Shown: positions 45,801 to 56,234, numbered from the stretch's first letter. The stretch is DNA of 64,000 nucleotides from Limnephilus marmoratus (GCA_917880885.1 OU862928.1:42272962-42336961); one strand, 5' to 3'. Program-made: numbers and translations. The notes: a model not told the origin generated them from the sequence alone.

Positions 45801-46673
45801 TATACAAAGTATAAAATGAAGTCGCTCAAAATGTATGTGTGCGTTAATATTTTAAACTACGCAACGGATTTTTATACGGTTTTCACCAATAGATAGAGTG
45901 GTTGAAGAGGAATGTTTATATGTATAATACATATAAATTATATTAGAGAAAAGCCGAGAAATATAAAGAAAACATATTTTTGTGCGATTTAAAACGAAGA
46001 AATTGGAAAATAGATGTCCTAGAAGAGTAAGTAGGTATTTGATTTTCCCTTTTCAAATATCCAGTGTTGCATTGCAAGCATTGTGTAATTAGTGGCGAGT
46101 TAATTAGTTTATATGTATAATACATGCTTATTATAGTAGAGGAAAGCCGAGAAATTCAAATATTCAATTCAGGCAGCGGGCAGCGGGCAGCTGGCAAGCG
46201 GGTGGTGTGGATTTCATAAAGGTTGGGTAATGGCGTTGTGTTTCGTTAGCCACAGCAACGTGTGACCGGGTCTGCTAGTATTTTTATATAAATTAAAAAA
46301 AAAAATAATAATAATAATAATAGTTGATTCAAGAGGAAGGTTTAAATCTATAATACATGTTTATTTAGTAGATAAAAGCCGAGAAATTCAAATATTCAAT
46401 TCAGGCAGCGGGCAGCGGGCAGCTGGCAAGCGGGTGGTGTGGATTTTATAAAGGTTGGGTAAAGGCGTTGTGTTTCGTTAGCCACAGCAACGTGTGGCCG
46501 GGTCTGCTAGTATAAAATATTTTGATGGTTTTTGTCCTTTTTTAAGATTTTTAAATTTTATATTAAATTTGTAGATAAAGAAGTTTTTTGTTCTAGTGTT
46601 TTAATGTGTCAAAATGATAAGTCTGAAAAAGTGCTACGATTTTTTCACAGCAACGTGTGGCCGGGTCTGCTAG
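45801..46673 (+). mobile_element. Three successive Helitron 3' ends
   Basis: GTGTGRCCGGGTCTGCTAG ends at 46278, 46510 and 46673, each followed by T. The first two are preceded by GGCAGCGGGCAGCTGGCAAG. A 5' region with AAACTACGCAACGG and CACCAATAGATAGAGTGG lies at 45845-45900. This may be read-through of one end into later ends, or serial insertion. Confidence 0.65.
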
Positions 46674-46885
46674 TTATTATTATAATTTACAAGTATATGT
46701 ATATTACATTGGATTTAGTCATACATAGACGTTGAACATTATAATGATTTATCATCAATAAGATGGATCAAGGAATTTTTTTTTTATTAAATGTAATATT
46801 TTTGGTATGCCTCGTTATTCTCTTCTGTGCCATTCGTACGGAAAACGTTCTTTTTTTAAAATGATTTTCGGCTATGTAATTTTCG

Positions 46886-47370
46886 ACAACCTCCGTAGTC
46901 CAGTGGCTAAGACTCTTGACTCACATTCCGGAGGTCGCGGGTTCGAACCCGGCATGCGCAAATAAATTTTATTTGATCAATTTGTGTTATTTCACAATTA
47001 ATTCATTTAAAATAATATATAGTATATTTGCGGCATGTTCCAGAGTGGAAGATACTATCAGTATCGCCCTGGTGTAAGACCACCATTCAGAATTGAAACG
47101 TTGCTTGAAAATGGCTTTAGCCGTGTTTAGTGACCAGATCTGAATAGCCAGGTACTTCTCAACCTTCCTCTTCCCCACCTCCTTCCCCTCCCCGCTACCT
47201 TCAGCCTCACCATATGCCATAGTCTCACTGGCTTCAGACGGGAGCAGTTGAGATTCTTGTGCGGTATTCAATGTAAAAAAAATAAAATAAAAAAAAAAAA
47301 AATAAATAAATAAAAAAAAAAATAAAAAAAAAAAATAAAAAAATAAAAAAAAAAAATAAATAAATAAAAA
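46886..47370 (+). mobile_element. SINE B, complete reference copy
   Basis: tRNA-like head 46886-46960: box A TAGTCCAGTGGCTAAGAC and box B GGTTCGAACCC. It continues into AATAAATTTTATTTGATC, the body CACCATTCAGAATTGAAACG, the CT-rich CCTTCCTCTTCCCCACC block, the 3' end GATTCTTGTGCGGTATTCA, and an (A)n/(AAAT)n tail to 47370. An internal Pol III promoter is expected; mobilisation by a LINE is presumed but the tail does not match LINE A. Confidence 0.85.
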
Positions 47371-47616
47371 ATTTTCGTGTCTTTCCGGTTTATAAAAAAT
47401 GGTCTGATTTTTCGGAATGAAATTTTCAAAAAATCGCCAGGGTTTCAAAAATTCGATTAAAAACAAAACAAAAATACAGAATGTATTAGAATATTTGCCT
47501 AAACCGAATTTTTTTTTAAATGTAATGCAAGAGCCCTATTCTGCGAATTCTTAATTAACTTTAAATAAATTATATTGTAAATTGATATCCCTTAACGCAA
47601 GATCTCTTTTATTATA

Positions 47617-48001
47617 CAAGGTGTCCGGAAACTCGTAGTACAAGCGGGAAACTGGAGAATCTACATCACATTTGGAGTCGATTTTGTGGTTTAACTTTTT
47701 TTGATTTGAGCTTTCGTTTTCGAGTAAATCGGGTCCGAAGTTGGAATTTTTTAGGTTAAATTTGAAAAAAATTTTCACTAGGGGGTTGATTTCAGCTGTG
47801 TAATGTCTTATAAAATGCAACGAAGGGTAAACCGGGCTCAAAATTTTTTTTAACCCTTTAATTGCCGAAAAAATGGAAAAATATAAAAAAAATAATATTA
47901 AAATCGAAATGCTTAGATCGAAAAAAATAAGTTTTTGGGGTTCTCTACGTGATGTAGATTCACCAGTTTCCCGCTTGTACTACGAGTTTCCGGACACGTT
48001 G
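47617..48001. mobile_element. 385-bp MITE with ~57-bp TIRs, TA flanks
   Basis: CAAGGTGTCCGGAAACTCGT and ACGAGTTTCCGGACACGTTG are inverted with one change, and the match continues through AGTACAAGCGGGAAACTGG and GAATCTACATCAC. TA lies on both sides (47615-47616, 48002-48003). No transposase. The GGTGTCC motif resembles the CAGGGTGTCC family but the rest differs. Confidence 0.75.
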
Positions 48002-48589
48002 TATAATAACAATCGCCCCGCATGCGTTGAAAAATGCCACTCAAAGAACGAAAATGTTTCCTTCCTCACGCTCAACTATATGAAACACACTGTTCTACAA
48101 TTGTCCGTGTGAGAAGCATGGATTTTACACCCTTATAACCCTTACCGCAACTAGGTCTCTCAACCCCTCCCTCTAACCCTCCTTTGTCTCCCTTTCCTCC
48201 CCTGCGTGTCCTTTCCCATGCGTTTCCATTGACGCCACCGCTCTCCTACCTCGTTCCCGCCCCCTTCCGCGTTCTCCTTCTACCTTCCCCGCCTTCTCAT
48301 TCTCCTTCCCCACATTCCCTCTCCCTCTTCCCCCTCCCGTGAACCTCCCTCTCTTTCATTCCCCTCCCCCCTCCCGGATTATCTCCCTGCCGCTAAACCA
48401 TACGAAATACACAACATATTTCTTCTAAATTTAATTTTTTTACAAATTTCATAATGCCAGAGGTCACCATTGTACAGGGTGTAACAGGACGTACCCGAGG
48501 GATTTTAACCAGCGATTCCTGAACATATTGGGAGTAAAATATGTGCGTGTAATTTTGCTGTCCGATGACATTTTTTTTCTTTTAAAAAC
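48002..48589. other. C/T-rich sequence, possible decayed Helitron
   Basis: 48120-48480 is rich in CCCTCC and ends with TTTCATAATGCCAGAGGTC, resembling a reversed Helitron interior as at 55151-55533. No clean ends. Confidence 0.3.
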
Positions 48590-48830
48590 ATAAGACCACC
48601 ATTCAGAATAGAAACGTTGCTTGAAATGGCCTCAGCCGTATTTGGTGAATAGATCTGAATAGCCATGTAATTTCTTACCTCCCTTTTCTCCATCTCCTTC
48701 TCCTCCCCACTACCTTCAGCCTCACAATATACCCCAATTGGGGATCCCATAATCTCACTGGATCCAGACGGGAACAGTCGGGACTCTTGTGCGGTATTCA
48801 TATAAAAAAAAAAAAAATTAAAAAAAAAAA
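48590..48830 (+). mobile_element. SINE B, 5'-truncated, with A tail
   Basis: From ATAAGACCACCATTCAGAAT to GGACTCTTGTGCGGTATTCA, then ATATA13 and another A-run. No tRNA head. Confidence 0.7.
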
Positions 48831-49095
48831 ACAGTATTCCGAATACGCTTTCTGTCCTCTATCGTACAAGGTTACTAACCATTGACATGATTTTAGTTGA
48901 TTCTCTAATTAACTCGACAATTATTCATATTTTGTTGCTTTGTAATGTAATATTAGGTAAATCGTGTTAATTATCCACTAGCGAATGGTGCATGCAAGGA
49001 ATGTAGGTTATAGCTATCCATCACGCAAAGTACCTAACAAATAATATTGTAAGTTTTTACGTGCAGCAAAAACTTTGTGGGTATATGTAATTATA

Positions 49096-49680
49096 GGTTC
49101 CATGACAGTTCATCCGGCCGACAGTTCATCCTGGCGACAGTTCATCCTGCCGACAGTTCATCCCGCCGACAATTCATCCGGCGACAATTCATCCTAACAA
49201 TTCAACCTAACCTAACCTAACCTAACCTAACCTAACCTATAAGTATAAGTATGTCGTATTTTGTTATTCACGCATGCTTCTTCGGAGAGTCGAAATTATT
49301 GTTAGTAAAAATATTTTTACAGCGGTTTTCCACTCAAGATGCCTCCAGATATAAGTATATCGATTTTGGTTGTACGGCCGTATATCCTCTTTGCATACTT
49401 ACTTAATAAAAATCTTCTAAATGATCATTGATCAGGCAGGATGAATTGTCGCCGGATGAATTGTCAGCGGGGATGAACTATCGGCAGGATGAACTGTCGG
49501 CAGGATGAATTGTCGGCCGGATGAACTGTCGGCAGGATGAATTGTCAGCGGGATGAACTATCGGCAGGATGAACTGTCGGCAGGATGAATTGTCGGCCGG
49601 ATGAACTGTCGGCAGGATGAATTGTCGGCCGGATGAACTGTCGCAGGACGAATTGTCGCAGGACGAATTGTCGGGTCACC
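49096..49680. mobile_element. Foldback element with CCTAA core, copy 2
   Basis: Same design as 45273-45788: GGTTCCATGACAGTTCATCC start, CTAAC repeats at about 49205-49240, GACGAATTGTCGGGTCACC end. The right arm is expanded to about 15 units, the left has about 5. Exact 9-bp duplication GTAATTATA (49087-49095, 49681-49689). Confidence 0.85.
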
Positions 49681-49731
49681 GTAATTATAATAATGACAAT
49701 AAAATAACTTTGTTTTAATTCCACTTTATAA

Positions 49732-49782
49732 TATATCTACCAACCGGTTTCAGTTCGACCTGAACCTTCATCAGGAGAGAAA
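49732..49782 (-). ncRNA. Hammerhead ribozyme motif, PLE type
   Basis: Minus strand: TCTC, CTGATGA, stem II AG(G)TTC-AGGTC-GAACT (five pairs, one bulged G), GAA, ACCGGT, cleavage base T, then GGTAGA. Core bases are all present; stem I is interrupted by a mismatch. It belongs to a PLE fragment (CAATAAAATAACTTTGTTTT alongside), cut by the Helitron that starts at 49789. Confidence 0.6.
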
Positions 49783-49788
49783 AAAATA

Positions 49789-50341
49789 TCCTATTAATAT
49801 TATAAAGGCAAAAGTTTGTATGCGTGTATGTTTTTTACTCTTCCACGCAATAACTACTGAATGGACTTTTAAAAGTCTTTAACTAATAGAAAGCAACATT
49901 ATTTGCGAGTAATATTGGCTTTATATATTGGTAAGCTCTGGCGTTATGAAATTATTTATTATACGTTTATTGTCCGGACGAAAAGCAAAGCGTTGCTAAG
50001 TAATAATTGTTTGACGTGCGCTGTCATTTTGTTATTTGTTTAGGTTACTATGGAGATTCCTTGACAGTAAAAATTCAAATATGTTTAAAATTCTAATATT
50101 ATATTATGTGAAACTGCGCGTGTTTGATTGTTACGTTTTAATAGGTGGCACGCGAGCTGTATAAAAAATTAATGCAAAGGGTGTAAAGGACGGGTAGGGG
50201 GAGAGGGGGGAGGGGGGAATGGAGAGCGGCAGGGGGTTGGGGTGGTAGGGGGGTGGGGGTGGAGTGGTGATAGGGAAGGTGGAGGAGGCGGAGTGGGAAA
50301 CCCCCTAATACTAAGCGAGCGAAGCCGGGGGCAAAAGCTAG
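49789..50341 (+). mobile_element. Non-autonomous Helitron, 553 bp
   Basis: A|TC start (TCCTATTAATATTATAAAGG) and end GCGAAGCCGGGGGCAAAAGC then TAG, followed by T. Interior G-rich and non-coding. Confidence 0.7.
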
Positions 50342-50494
50342 TATTAAATAATATACAGAGTTACAGCGTATTAAAATGAAAAGTAGAAGATGGAGAGAGA
50401 ACATCAACTTTGCTGGGCAAGGAGGGGGGGGGGGGGGTTACCGAAGAGGGAGGGGGTAAAAATAGGCGTAAGAAAGGGAAATAAGGGAGACCTC

Positions 50495-50675
50495 TCAAGA
50501 GCCTCAACTGCTCCCGTCTGGTGCAGTGAGACTATGACATCTCCAATTGGGGTATGTTGTGAAGCTAAAGGTAGTGGGAGGGGAAGGAGATAGGGAAGAG
50601 GAAGGTGGTACCTGGCTTTTTAGATCTGGTCACCAAACATGGCTAAAGCCATTTCAAACAACGAATCATTTCTGA
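50495..50675 (-). mobile_element. SINE B fragment
   Basis: CAACTGCTCCCGTCTGGTGC, CCAATTGGGGTATGTTGTGA and TTTTTAGATCTGGTCACC; cut before the tRNA head. Confidence 0.6.
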
Positions 50676-51000
50676 AAGGGGCTGTTTGACAAATCTAACT
50701 GCTTATTTGGTAAAACGGTTTTATTTATTTTTTAAATTTCAAGAGCTCTCTTATTAAATACAGAAGTGAAAAAAAAATTGTTACATTTCTAGCCGTTTTT
50801 CCTACGTAAAAAGCTGGGCAATCGTTACATTTAAGCTTAAAGATACCCGAATGGCTTAAATTATTTTTATTTTTCAAATTATTAGTGTAGAAAGCAGCTT
50901 AAATATCTGTAGGTAAATTCGAAACACATGATAATGAAAAATTATTTATGAATAAAATTCTACGCCAACGTGATTTTTATTGTCTCTGATGATGAGTTTA

Positions 51001-51400
51001 CTATTCCGTATATAAGAATTTATTAGTAGATATGACATTTGGATTTTTTTGCAAGGATTCTATGGGAGTATCCATAATTTGTTGCAAGAGATTTGATTTT
51101 AGGGGAATAGTGACAAGTCTGTGAACCATAAAATGAAAGGCTGAATGTTTATGGGCAATGGGATGGTTTGAAGGGATGGGAAAAGAAGTAGTTAAATTGT
51201 CGTTCAGTACATTTCCAAATTCAAAATATGTCATCCACAAATCCCATAAAAACACATTTTTTAAAGCGGTTGAGTTAAAATGAAATATATTTTTCCAAGT
51301 TGTCCATGAAGATAACAGCGAAAGCGGGCAACTTATTATTAATTCTCGTAAATGGTGGTTTTGAAATTTTTTATTCTCTTGGTGACCAACCACAGTGATT
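51001..51400 (-). pseudogene. Penelope-like reverse transcriptase fragment, minus copy
   Basis: The frame reads SNHPIAHKHSAFHFMVHRLV TIPL, a post-catalytic block of PLE reverse transcriptases. Just upstream, in another frame, lies GFVDDIF, the catalytic motif (codons at about 51220-51240), then a stop. The 5' part aligns with the plus-strand copy at 52045-52235. Confidence 0.65.
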
Positions 51401-51758
51401 CAAATTGTTAAACTTCGCTTATTGGGAAAAAAATGTTTGGGCCTGATATCCCACAGGATGAATGGTGTGGGAACGCGTATGGAACAAGCAAAGAAACATT
51501 AATATCTCTTTTCAAAGATGACCCCATAAAATGATTGGTAACCATCGACACGATTTAAAAAAAATAATTACCCTAATTAACTTATTGTCAGCTTTGTAAT
51601 ATTAGTTACATGAGTTACATCGTGTTCTTCTTCACATTGCTCACGTTATGAATCCATTAATACATCAGTCATGATCACGCAAAGTACCTAACAACAAAAT
51701 ATCGATAGGAATATACTGGCATTTGTATAATTGCTTAGTTTGGTTATGTTCGATCACC

Positions 51759-51842
51759 ATGTTCACAAAAGAATTTCTACGAGTTTTGTGTCTGCTGGTA
51801 TTATACCACATACGTTTTGTGTATTGTATGGAGCATATGCTT
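51759..51842 (+). CDS. Exon 1 of a secreted DUF1091-type protein (signal peptide)
   Basis: ATG at 51759-51761; 28 codons with a charged start and a hydrophobic core (FLRVLCLLVLYHIRFVYC), a good signal peptide. The exon ends in phase 0 at CTT before GTAAGT, a consensus donor. The next in-phase exon is 53752-53907, after a 1.9-kb intron filled with PLE and SINE fragments. Linking this exon to the next rests on matching phase, the strong donor and the known layout of the family (signal peptide, then ~150-residue domain); cDNA is not available here. No promoter element is obvious upstream, where the sequence is PLE-derived. Confidence 0.65.
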
Positions 51843-52044
51843 GTAAGTATTTTTAATAATTATAATCTATGGCGACTGCTTGTTTAGACATATTATTCGA
51901 TGAAGACATTTCCACCGCATCAGCGGTTTCTGAAGTGAATTCCAAGATCGCTAGAAAGTAGTATCTAAATTTTTTTGATGTGTATTTGTTGATATTCGAA
52001 CTGCAGGATTAAGTTTAACTATTTGAATCACTATGGTCAAAAAT

Positions 52045-52235
52045 CGGTCACCAAGAGAATAAAAATTTATGTCAAAACCACCAACTTTTTAACAATAAGT
52101 TGCTCGCTTTTGGCTCATATCTTCATGGACAACTTGGAAAAATAAATATTTAATTCTAACTCAACGCCTTTTAAAAAATGTGTTTTTCTGGAAACGATAT
52201 GTTGATGACATATTTTCTATGATCCTTGGTCGATG
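52045..52235 (+). pseudogene. Penelope-like reverse transcriptase fragment, plus copy
   Basis: Frames give LLAHIFMDNLEK (PLE ANIFM..LE block) and FWKRYVDDIFSMILG with the catalytic YVDD. A stop and a frameshift separate them. It lies in intron 1 and is inverted relative to 51001-51400, with exon 1 between the two. Confidence 0.65.
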
Positions 52236-52371
52236 TTCGAACTGCAGGATTCCGCGGAGAACGCTATTGTTCTGCGTGAGGGTTAGGATTCAAATTGATG
52301 GATTTTGATCCATACCACCACAGTAATATAGTTACTTAGGATGATAATTAGGAAGATGATGATAGGAAGGA

Positions 52372-52447
52372 CTTAGCCAGCCAAAGAATCGAACAAGCGA
52401 CGCCAGAGTGGGACTCGAACGCGATGCTAACTCAGCCACTGACCGGT
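52372..52447 (-). mobile_element. SINE A head
   Basis: Antisense box B (AAAGAATCGAACAAGC) and box A (GATGCTAACTCAGCCACTGA) of family A; the body is missing. Located in intron 1. Confidence 0.55.
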
Positions 52448-53384
52448 CGAAAACGAGATGTATGTTAATGTCTGCCGTCTCACTAAAATATCGTGATACT
52501 TATTGAGCGTATTGACGGATCACAATATGGTTCACAGATTTCTATATTCCTGAATAGGCCACTTGCATCACATTTAATTTTTTTTCCGATTAAGAGGAAA
52601 TAACCAGACAAAACCGGAAATATGTCACTTTTAAATCAAATTTTAGACGTATTGACTCTTTTCCACAATTTTTTTAAAATTGATTTCGAAAACACTGCTG
52701 TTTTATCTAGAAAAGCTTTGTCTTAAATTTTGAGAGTGTATGTTAATTTTTAGTACAAGAAGGTTTTACCGTAGGTCGATGGCTGATTTCATAAATATTC
52801 AAAAAAATAGTATTATACAACACTCATTTCAAATCTTACAATCATACCGTAAAATAAATCAATAAATTTTCTTGGAAAGCTATGTTTCACACTTTTTATT
52901 ATATTTAAATAAAATCATTTAAAAAAAGATACGCATACGTGTTTTGTGATGAAATTTCCTCAGTTTGTCTATTTATTTACGGTCTTACAAACTAAGATAT
53001 TTGGGGACGTCTGACAGACAGACATTAATTTATAATAAGTAGATATGTTGAGAAAGATTATAATAATGAACATGAAATGCTTGAGGTAACTAACAAATTA
53101 AAGTTAATAAGGATTAATACTGTATCCGTCTAAATAACTTTCCAATTACCGCAAAGTACGTGACCATTTTTTTAGAAGATCAAATGGGTATAGTGAGCTA
53201 TCCGTAAAAGATAGATATATGCCTTCTTGGATTTGTTTTTAGATCTATAAAAGAGGAATATCCCACCATGCATTGTTTTGTTATATCTCAAAGGGATTAG
53301 GCAGTGTTTTCGATGATGCAACCAGGCGGCTTGACTTTTTCCGACACTTCTAACAATTATCGTTATGTTTCAACCAATTTACAC

Positions 53385-53553
53385 AAATCCTTGACATATT
53401 ACGTACCTAAACCTTTCTCACGAAACACTATCTATTGGTGAAAACCGCATGAAAATCCGTTTATTAGTTTTTGAGTTTATTGCGAACAGACAGACAGACA
53501 GACAGGCAGACAGACAGACGACGCGGAGGACTTTAATTTATAATATGTAGAGA
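53385..53553 (-). mobile_element. Helitron 5' end, reversed, with (CAGA)n
   Basis: Minus strand: TCTACATATTATAAATTAAAG, CTCCGCG, (TCTG)n at 53487-53518, then AAACGGATTTTCATGCGG and TTTTCACCAATAGATAG, as in the Helitron at 45845-45900. No CTRR end nearby. Confidence 0.5.
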
Positions 53554-53670
53554 TGTAGAGAAGCGATAGAGAAGAGAAGATGTAGAGATAATATGTAGAG
53601 ATGTAGAGAAGAAGATGTAGAGATAATATGTAGAGATGTAGAGATAGAGAATAGAAGAGAAGATGTAGGG
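53545..53670. repeat. Tandem GATGTAGAGA-type repeat
   Basis: Repeats of ATGTAGAGATAATATGTAGAG and GAGAAGA variants over about 125 bp, with imperfect ~35-bp periodicity. In intron 1. Confidence 0.6.
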
Positions 53671-53751
53671 CTAATATGATATTTCAGAATTTTAGGAAAA
53701 TATTATTTAAGGACCTAATTCATTATTGACATTATTTATTGTTTGTTTCAG

Positions 53752-53907
53752 GGTCCTGCTGATTTAAACTTTAAACAAATATTGCAATGTGAAAACCCCG
53801 AGCAGTACCCCAGTTATTTTAGGGTTGAAAGAATTAAAGTAAACAGGACTTATGACACTTTCAACGCAGACGTGAAATTGGATGTGGACATCGATGAAAC
53901 AGTTAGA
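53752..53907 (+). CDS. Exon 2 of the DUF1091-type protein
   Basis: 52 codons in phase 0 between a pyrimidine-rich acceptor (TTTGTTTCAG at 53742-53751) and a donor AGA|GTAAAT. Residues FKQILQCENPEQYPSYFRV then NRTYDTFNADVKLDVDIDE follow the DUF1091 (DM8; thought to have an MD-2-like fold) pattern: an early Cys, an N-glycosylation-type NRT, and a repeated D-rich strand before the next exon. These proteins are secreted and of unknown biochemical role; lipid binding is suggested by fold only. Confidence 0.75.
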
Positions 53908-53991
53908 GTAAATAAAACCAAAATTTACTATTTTGTTTGGAAGATTGAAATTCCTTTTATGAAATTTTTGAAAATATTTTTTTATAGCTAA

Positions 53992-54618
53992 AGCACTTAC
54001 AGCCTTACTCATCATCGCAAAATAAGATTACACCTCGGAGCAAGAGCGGGTTAGGTGAAATTGTTACTCAACATGGTGGGTTAATCGCGCGCATGCGCGT
54101 GTTTTTACCGAGTCGCTGTACCGGGAGATGTAGTAGCTGTTAGAATTTATACCACCCGATCACCAGGGTTAACTCAGTACCCCATGCGTTGTAACTGACG
54201 AAATGGCGAACTTTTATGAGAATCTTGACATTTTGAACGGAGCTTTGGCAAATATTGACCGTATTCGCAGCATTCGTGCAACACGGCCACGGAAAAGGTT
54301 TAAAAAAGGTACGATCCATTTGCGGCACTCACGGAAGGAGATTTTAGGTGTCTAAATATAGATTTACCAAAGTCAAAGTTGTGTTGACGTATGAATAAAC
54401 GTGAAGTTGGCAACACGCCGCGAAATGCTAAATTGGTCGCGTTTTTGAGCTTTGGAGCAGTGTTGCTACCGTAAAAAAAATCGTAACAGCTGTCGAGAAA
54501 CATTATGATGATGAGTAAACATTTTAACCCTGAGCAGTGTAAGCTTACTCCACTGTGCAGCTACAGAGCCGCTACAGAGCCGTGGTACAGTTTTATGATG
54601 AGTAAGGCTGTTAGAGTG
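53992..54618. mobile_element. MITE with ACAGCCTTACTCATCAT ends in intron 2
   Basis: AGCACTTACAGCCTTACTCAT and ATGAGTAAGGCTGTTAGAGTG are inverted apart from two or three changes at the tip. TAA on both sides (53989-53991, 54619-54621) would suit PIF/Harbinger. An ATG frame (54203 onward, MANFYENLDILNGALANIDR) is short and unrecognised. Confidence 0.5.
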
Positions 54619-54762
54619 TAATACATCTACTATAATACATCTACATCTACTAAATGCTTCGATCAAGTAGTTATATATCCACGAATAAATGTGATGAGTC
54701 GCTTTCGAGACGATTTAAAAAAAAAATGTTTTTCGGGTTTGAAAAGGTTTTTTTACTTCTTC

Positions 54763-54770
54763 AAACTTCG

Positions 54771-54808
<38 letters not shown>

Positions 54809-54950
54809 TTTATTTATTTCCATTTCTTTGTACATAGATATAATGTATAATAGCAAATAGTATAAAATAACATAAAATATAATAACAAATAATATGAATA
54901 AGAAATAAAAACCCACTAAGGCACTGCCTGAGTGTGGATAATATTAATTA
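54763..54950 (-). repeat. Poly(T) run and possible minus-strand retroelement 3' end
   Basis: About 29 T residues (54777-54805) followed by TAACTTTATTTATTTCC. This suggests the A-tail of a minus-strand retroelement, but no coding part is seen. Confidence 0.35.
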
Positions 54951-54978
54951 AATTAAATTACTTTGTGGCATCATTAAT

Positions 54979-55113
54979 TATATAATGAATAACAGATCAC
55001 TTTGTATAAACCACTATATTATAAACAACATTAAGATAACATTGTTATCGAAACATGTAGATATTGTTTATAATATAGTGGTTTATACAAAGTGATCTGT
55101 TATTCATTATATA
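54979..55113 (+). repeat. PLE-type palindrome with hammerhead remnant at its tip
   Basis: Perfect 50-bp arms (54979-55028, 55064-55113) around a 35-nt loop. The arms contain CACTTTGTATAAACCAC, the inverted form of the PLE end GTGGTTTATACAAAG. The loop reads ATTAAGA, GATAAC-ATT-GTTATC, then GAAACATGTAG: a hammerhead layout with two changed core bases, so inactive. In intron 2. Confidence 0.75.
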
Positions 55114-55150
55114 GGTTTTTTTTAAATTAGATTTTCTAAATTATTTTTAA

Positions 55151-55533
55151 CTAGCTTTTTCCCGCTTTTTCCCGGTTTTAGGGGAATTCCCACTCCACAC
55201 TCCACCTCCCCCCACCCTCCCCACTCTACATCCTTCCCTCCCCCCTCTCTCTACTCCAACCCCTTCAACTCCCCCACCCCTCCACCATCGGTCTCCCCGC
55301 ACCCCCTCCCCCTCCCTACACCCTCCCGCATTCTACACATTCATTCCCGGTTCATTCAGTTTTCAAACTGCTCGCATGCCACCTACTACAATTTTTTAAA
55401 CAAATTTCAAATGCCAGAGCTCAACAGTAGTTTTATACAAAACAACGGACAAAAAAAAGAATTATTCAATTTGGTGCAGCCGTTCGGAAGTTATACGCAT
55501 ACATAATTTCGGCGATTCATTTTTAGAGAAAGA
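55151..55533 (-). mobile_element. Non-autonomous Helitron, 383 bp
   Basis: Minus strand: A|TC start (TCTTTCTCTAAAAATGAATC), GAACGGCTGCACCAAATTG, GG-rich interior, end ..GGGAAAAAGCTAG before T. Same family as 19263-19574. Reversed Helitron-like sequence continues at 55650-55880. In intron 2. Confidence 0.7.
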
Positions 55534-55899
55534 TATTAACTAAGACGCCAACAAAGCACTCTTTTAGGATGAATTGCCTAATTTAAAAAATCGTTTCCAT
55601 GGCAACAATTTGTTTGCTTTTCTTCTGACGTTTTCAATAACTCGATTTAGTTAGGGACAGAAAATGTATGAGAAATAATTTCATAACGCCAGAGATTATT
55701 CATAATGCCAGAGCTTACCAATATATATAGCCTGTAGCATTTGCAAATAATGTAGCTTTCTATTAGCGAAAGAATTTTTAAAGTCCATTGAGTAGTTTTT
55801 GCGTTAAAGAGTAACAAACATACATACATCCAACCATACATACATCCATACAAACTTTGGCCTTTATAATATTAATAAGATGTCTTCTCTGCTTTTTAG

Positions 55900-56061
55900 C
55901 TCTACTTGAATGTTGCGAAGTGGGGAGACGGGGGCTACAAGCCCAACTACCTAATCTTGAATGAATCAAATGCCTGTGAGACTCTTTTCAAGTTCAGCGA
56001 AGACGACGTAACGCTTGTATTGAGAGCTGCCGGACGTCTTGAAAAATGCCCAATAAAGGCG
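55900..56061 (+). CDS. Exon 3 of the DUF1091-type protein
   Basis: 54 codons, phase 0 at both ends, between acceptor TGCTTTTTAG and donor GCG|GTATGT. Residues LNVAKWGDGGYKPNYLIL, NACETLFKFSEDD and LRAAGRLEKCPIKA match the second half of DUF1091 proteins: the W-G-(D/N)-G-G-(W/Y)-K block, the NAC cysteine and the KCPI cysteine that precedes a G-x-Y strand in the next exon. That last exon is not found downstream within the window, where Helitron and LINE sequence follows; it may lie beyond 64 kb or be lost. Codon use is balanced and GC content is above the surroundings, as expected for a real exon. Confidence 0.8.
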
Positions 56062-56234
56062 GTATGTTAATATTTTTATTCTGTATTTTATTTATATACT
56101 AACTGGTTCCCGGCATGTGTTGCTATGTCATTTAATAAAGAAATTATTTCTCTCTGCGTGTCCTTTCCCAGTCGTCTCGTTCCCTTTCCATATCCCCTTC
56201 CTCTCCCCTCTCGCGTTCCGTTGCGGGGCCTTAA

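Noticed and set aside
46886..46960. Functional tRNA gene
   Set aside because: Boxes A and B are good, but it continues directly into the SINE B body found in eight other places.
46987..47466. 159-codon minus-strand ORF
   Set aside because: It spans SINE B and its A-rich tail, giving a run of Phe/Leu; a compositional artefact.
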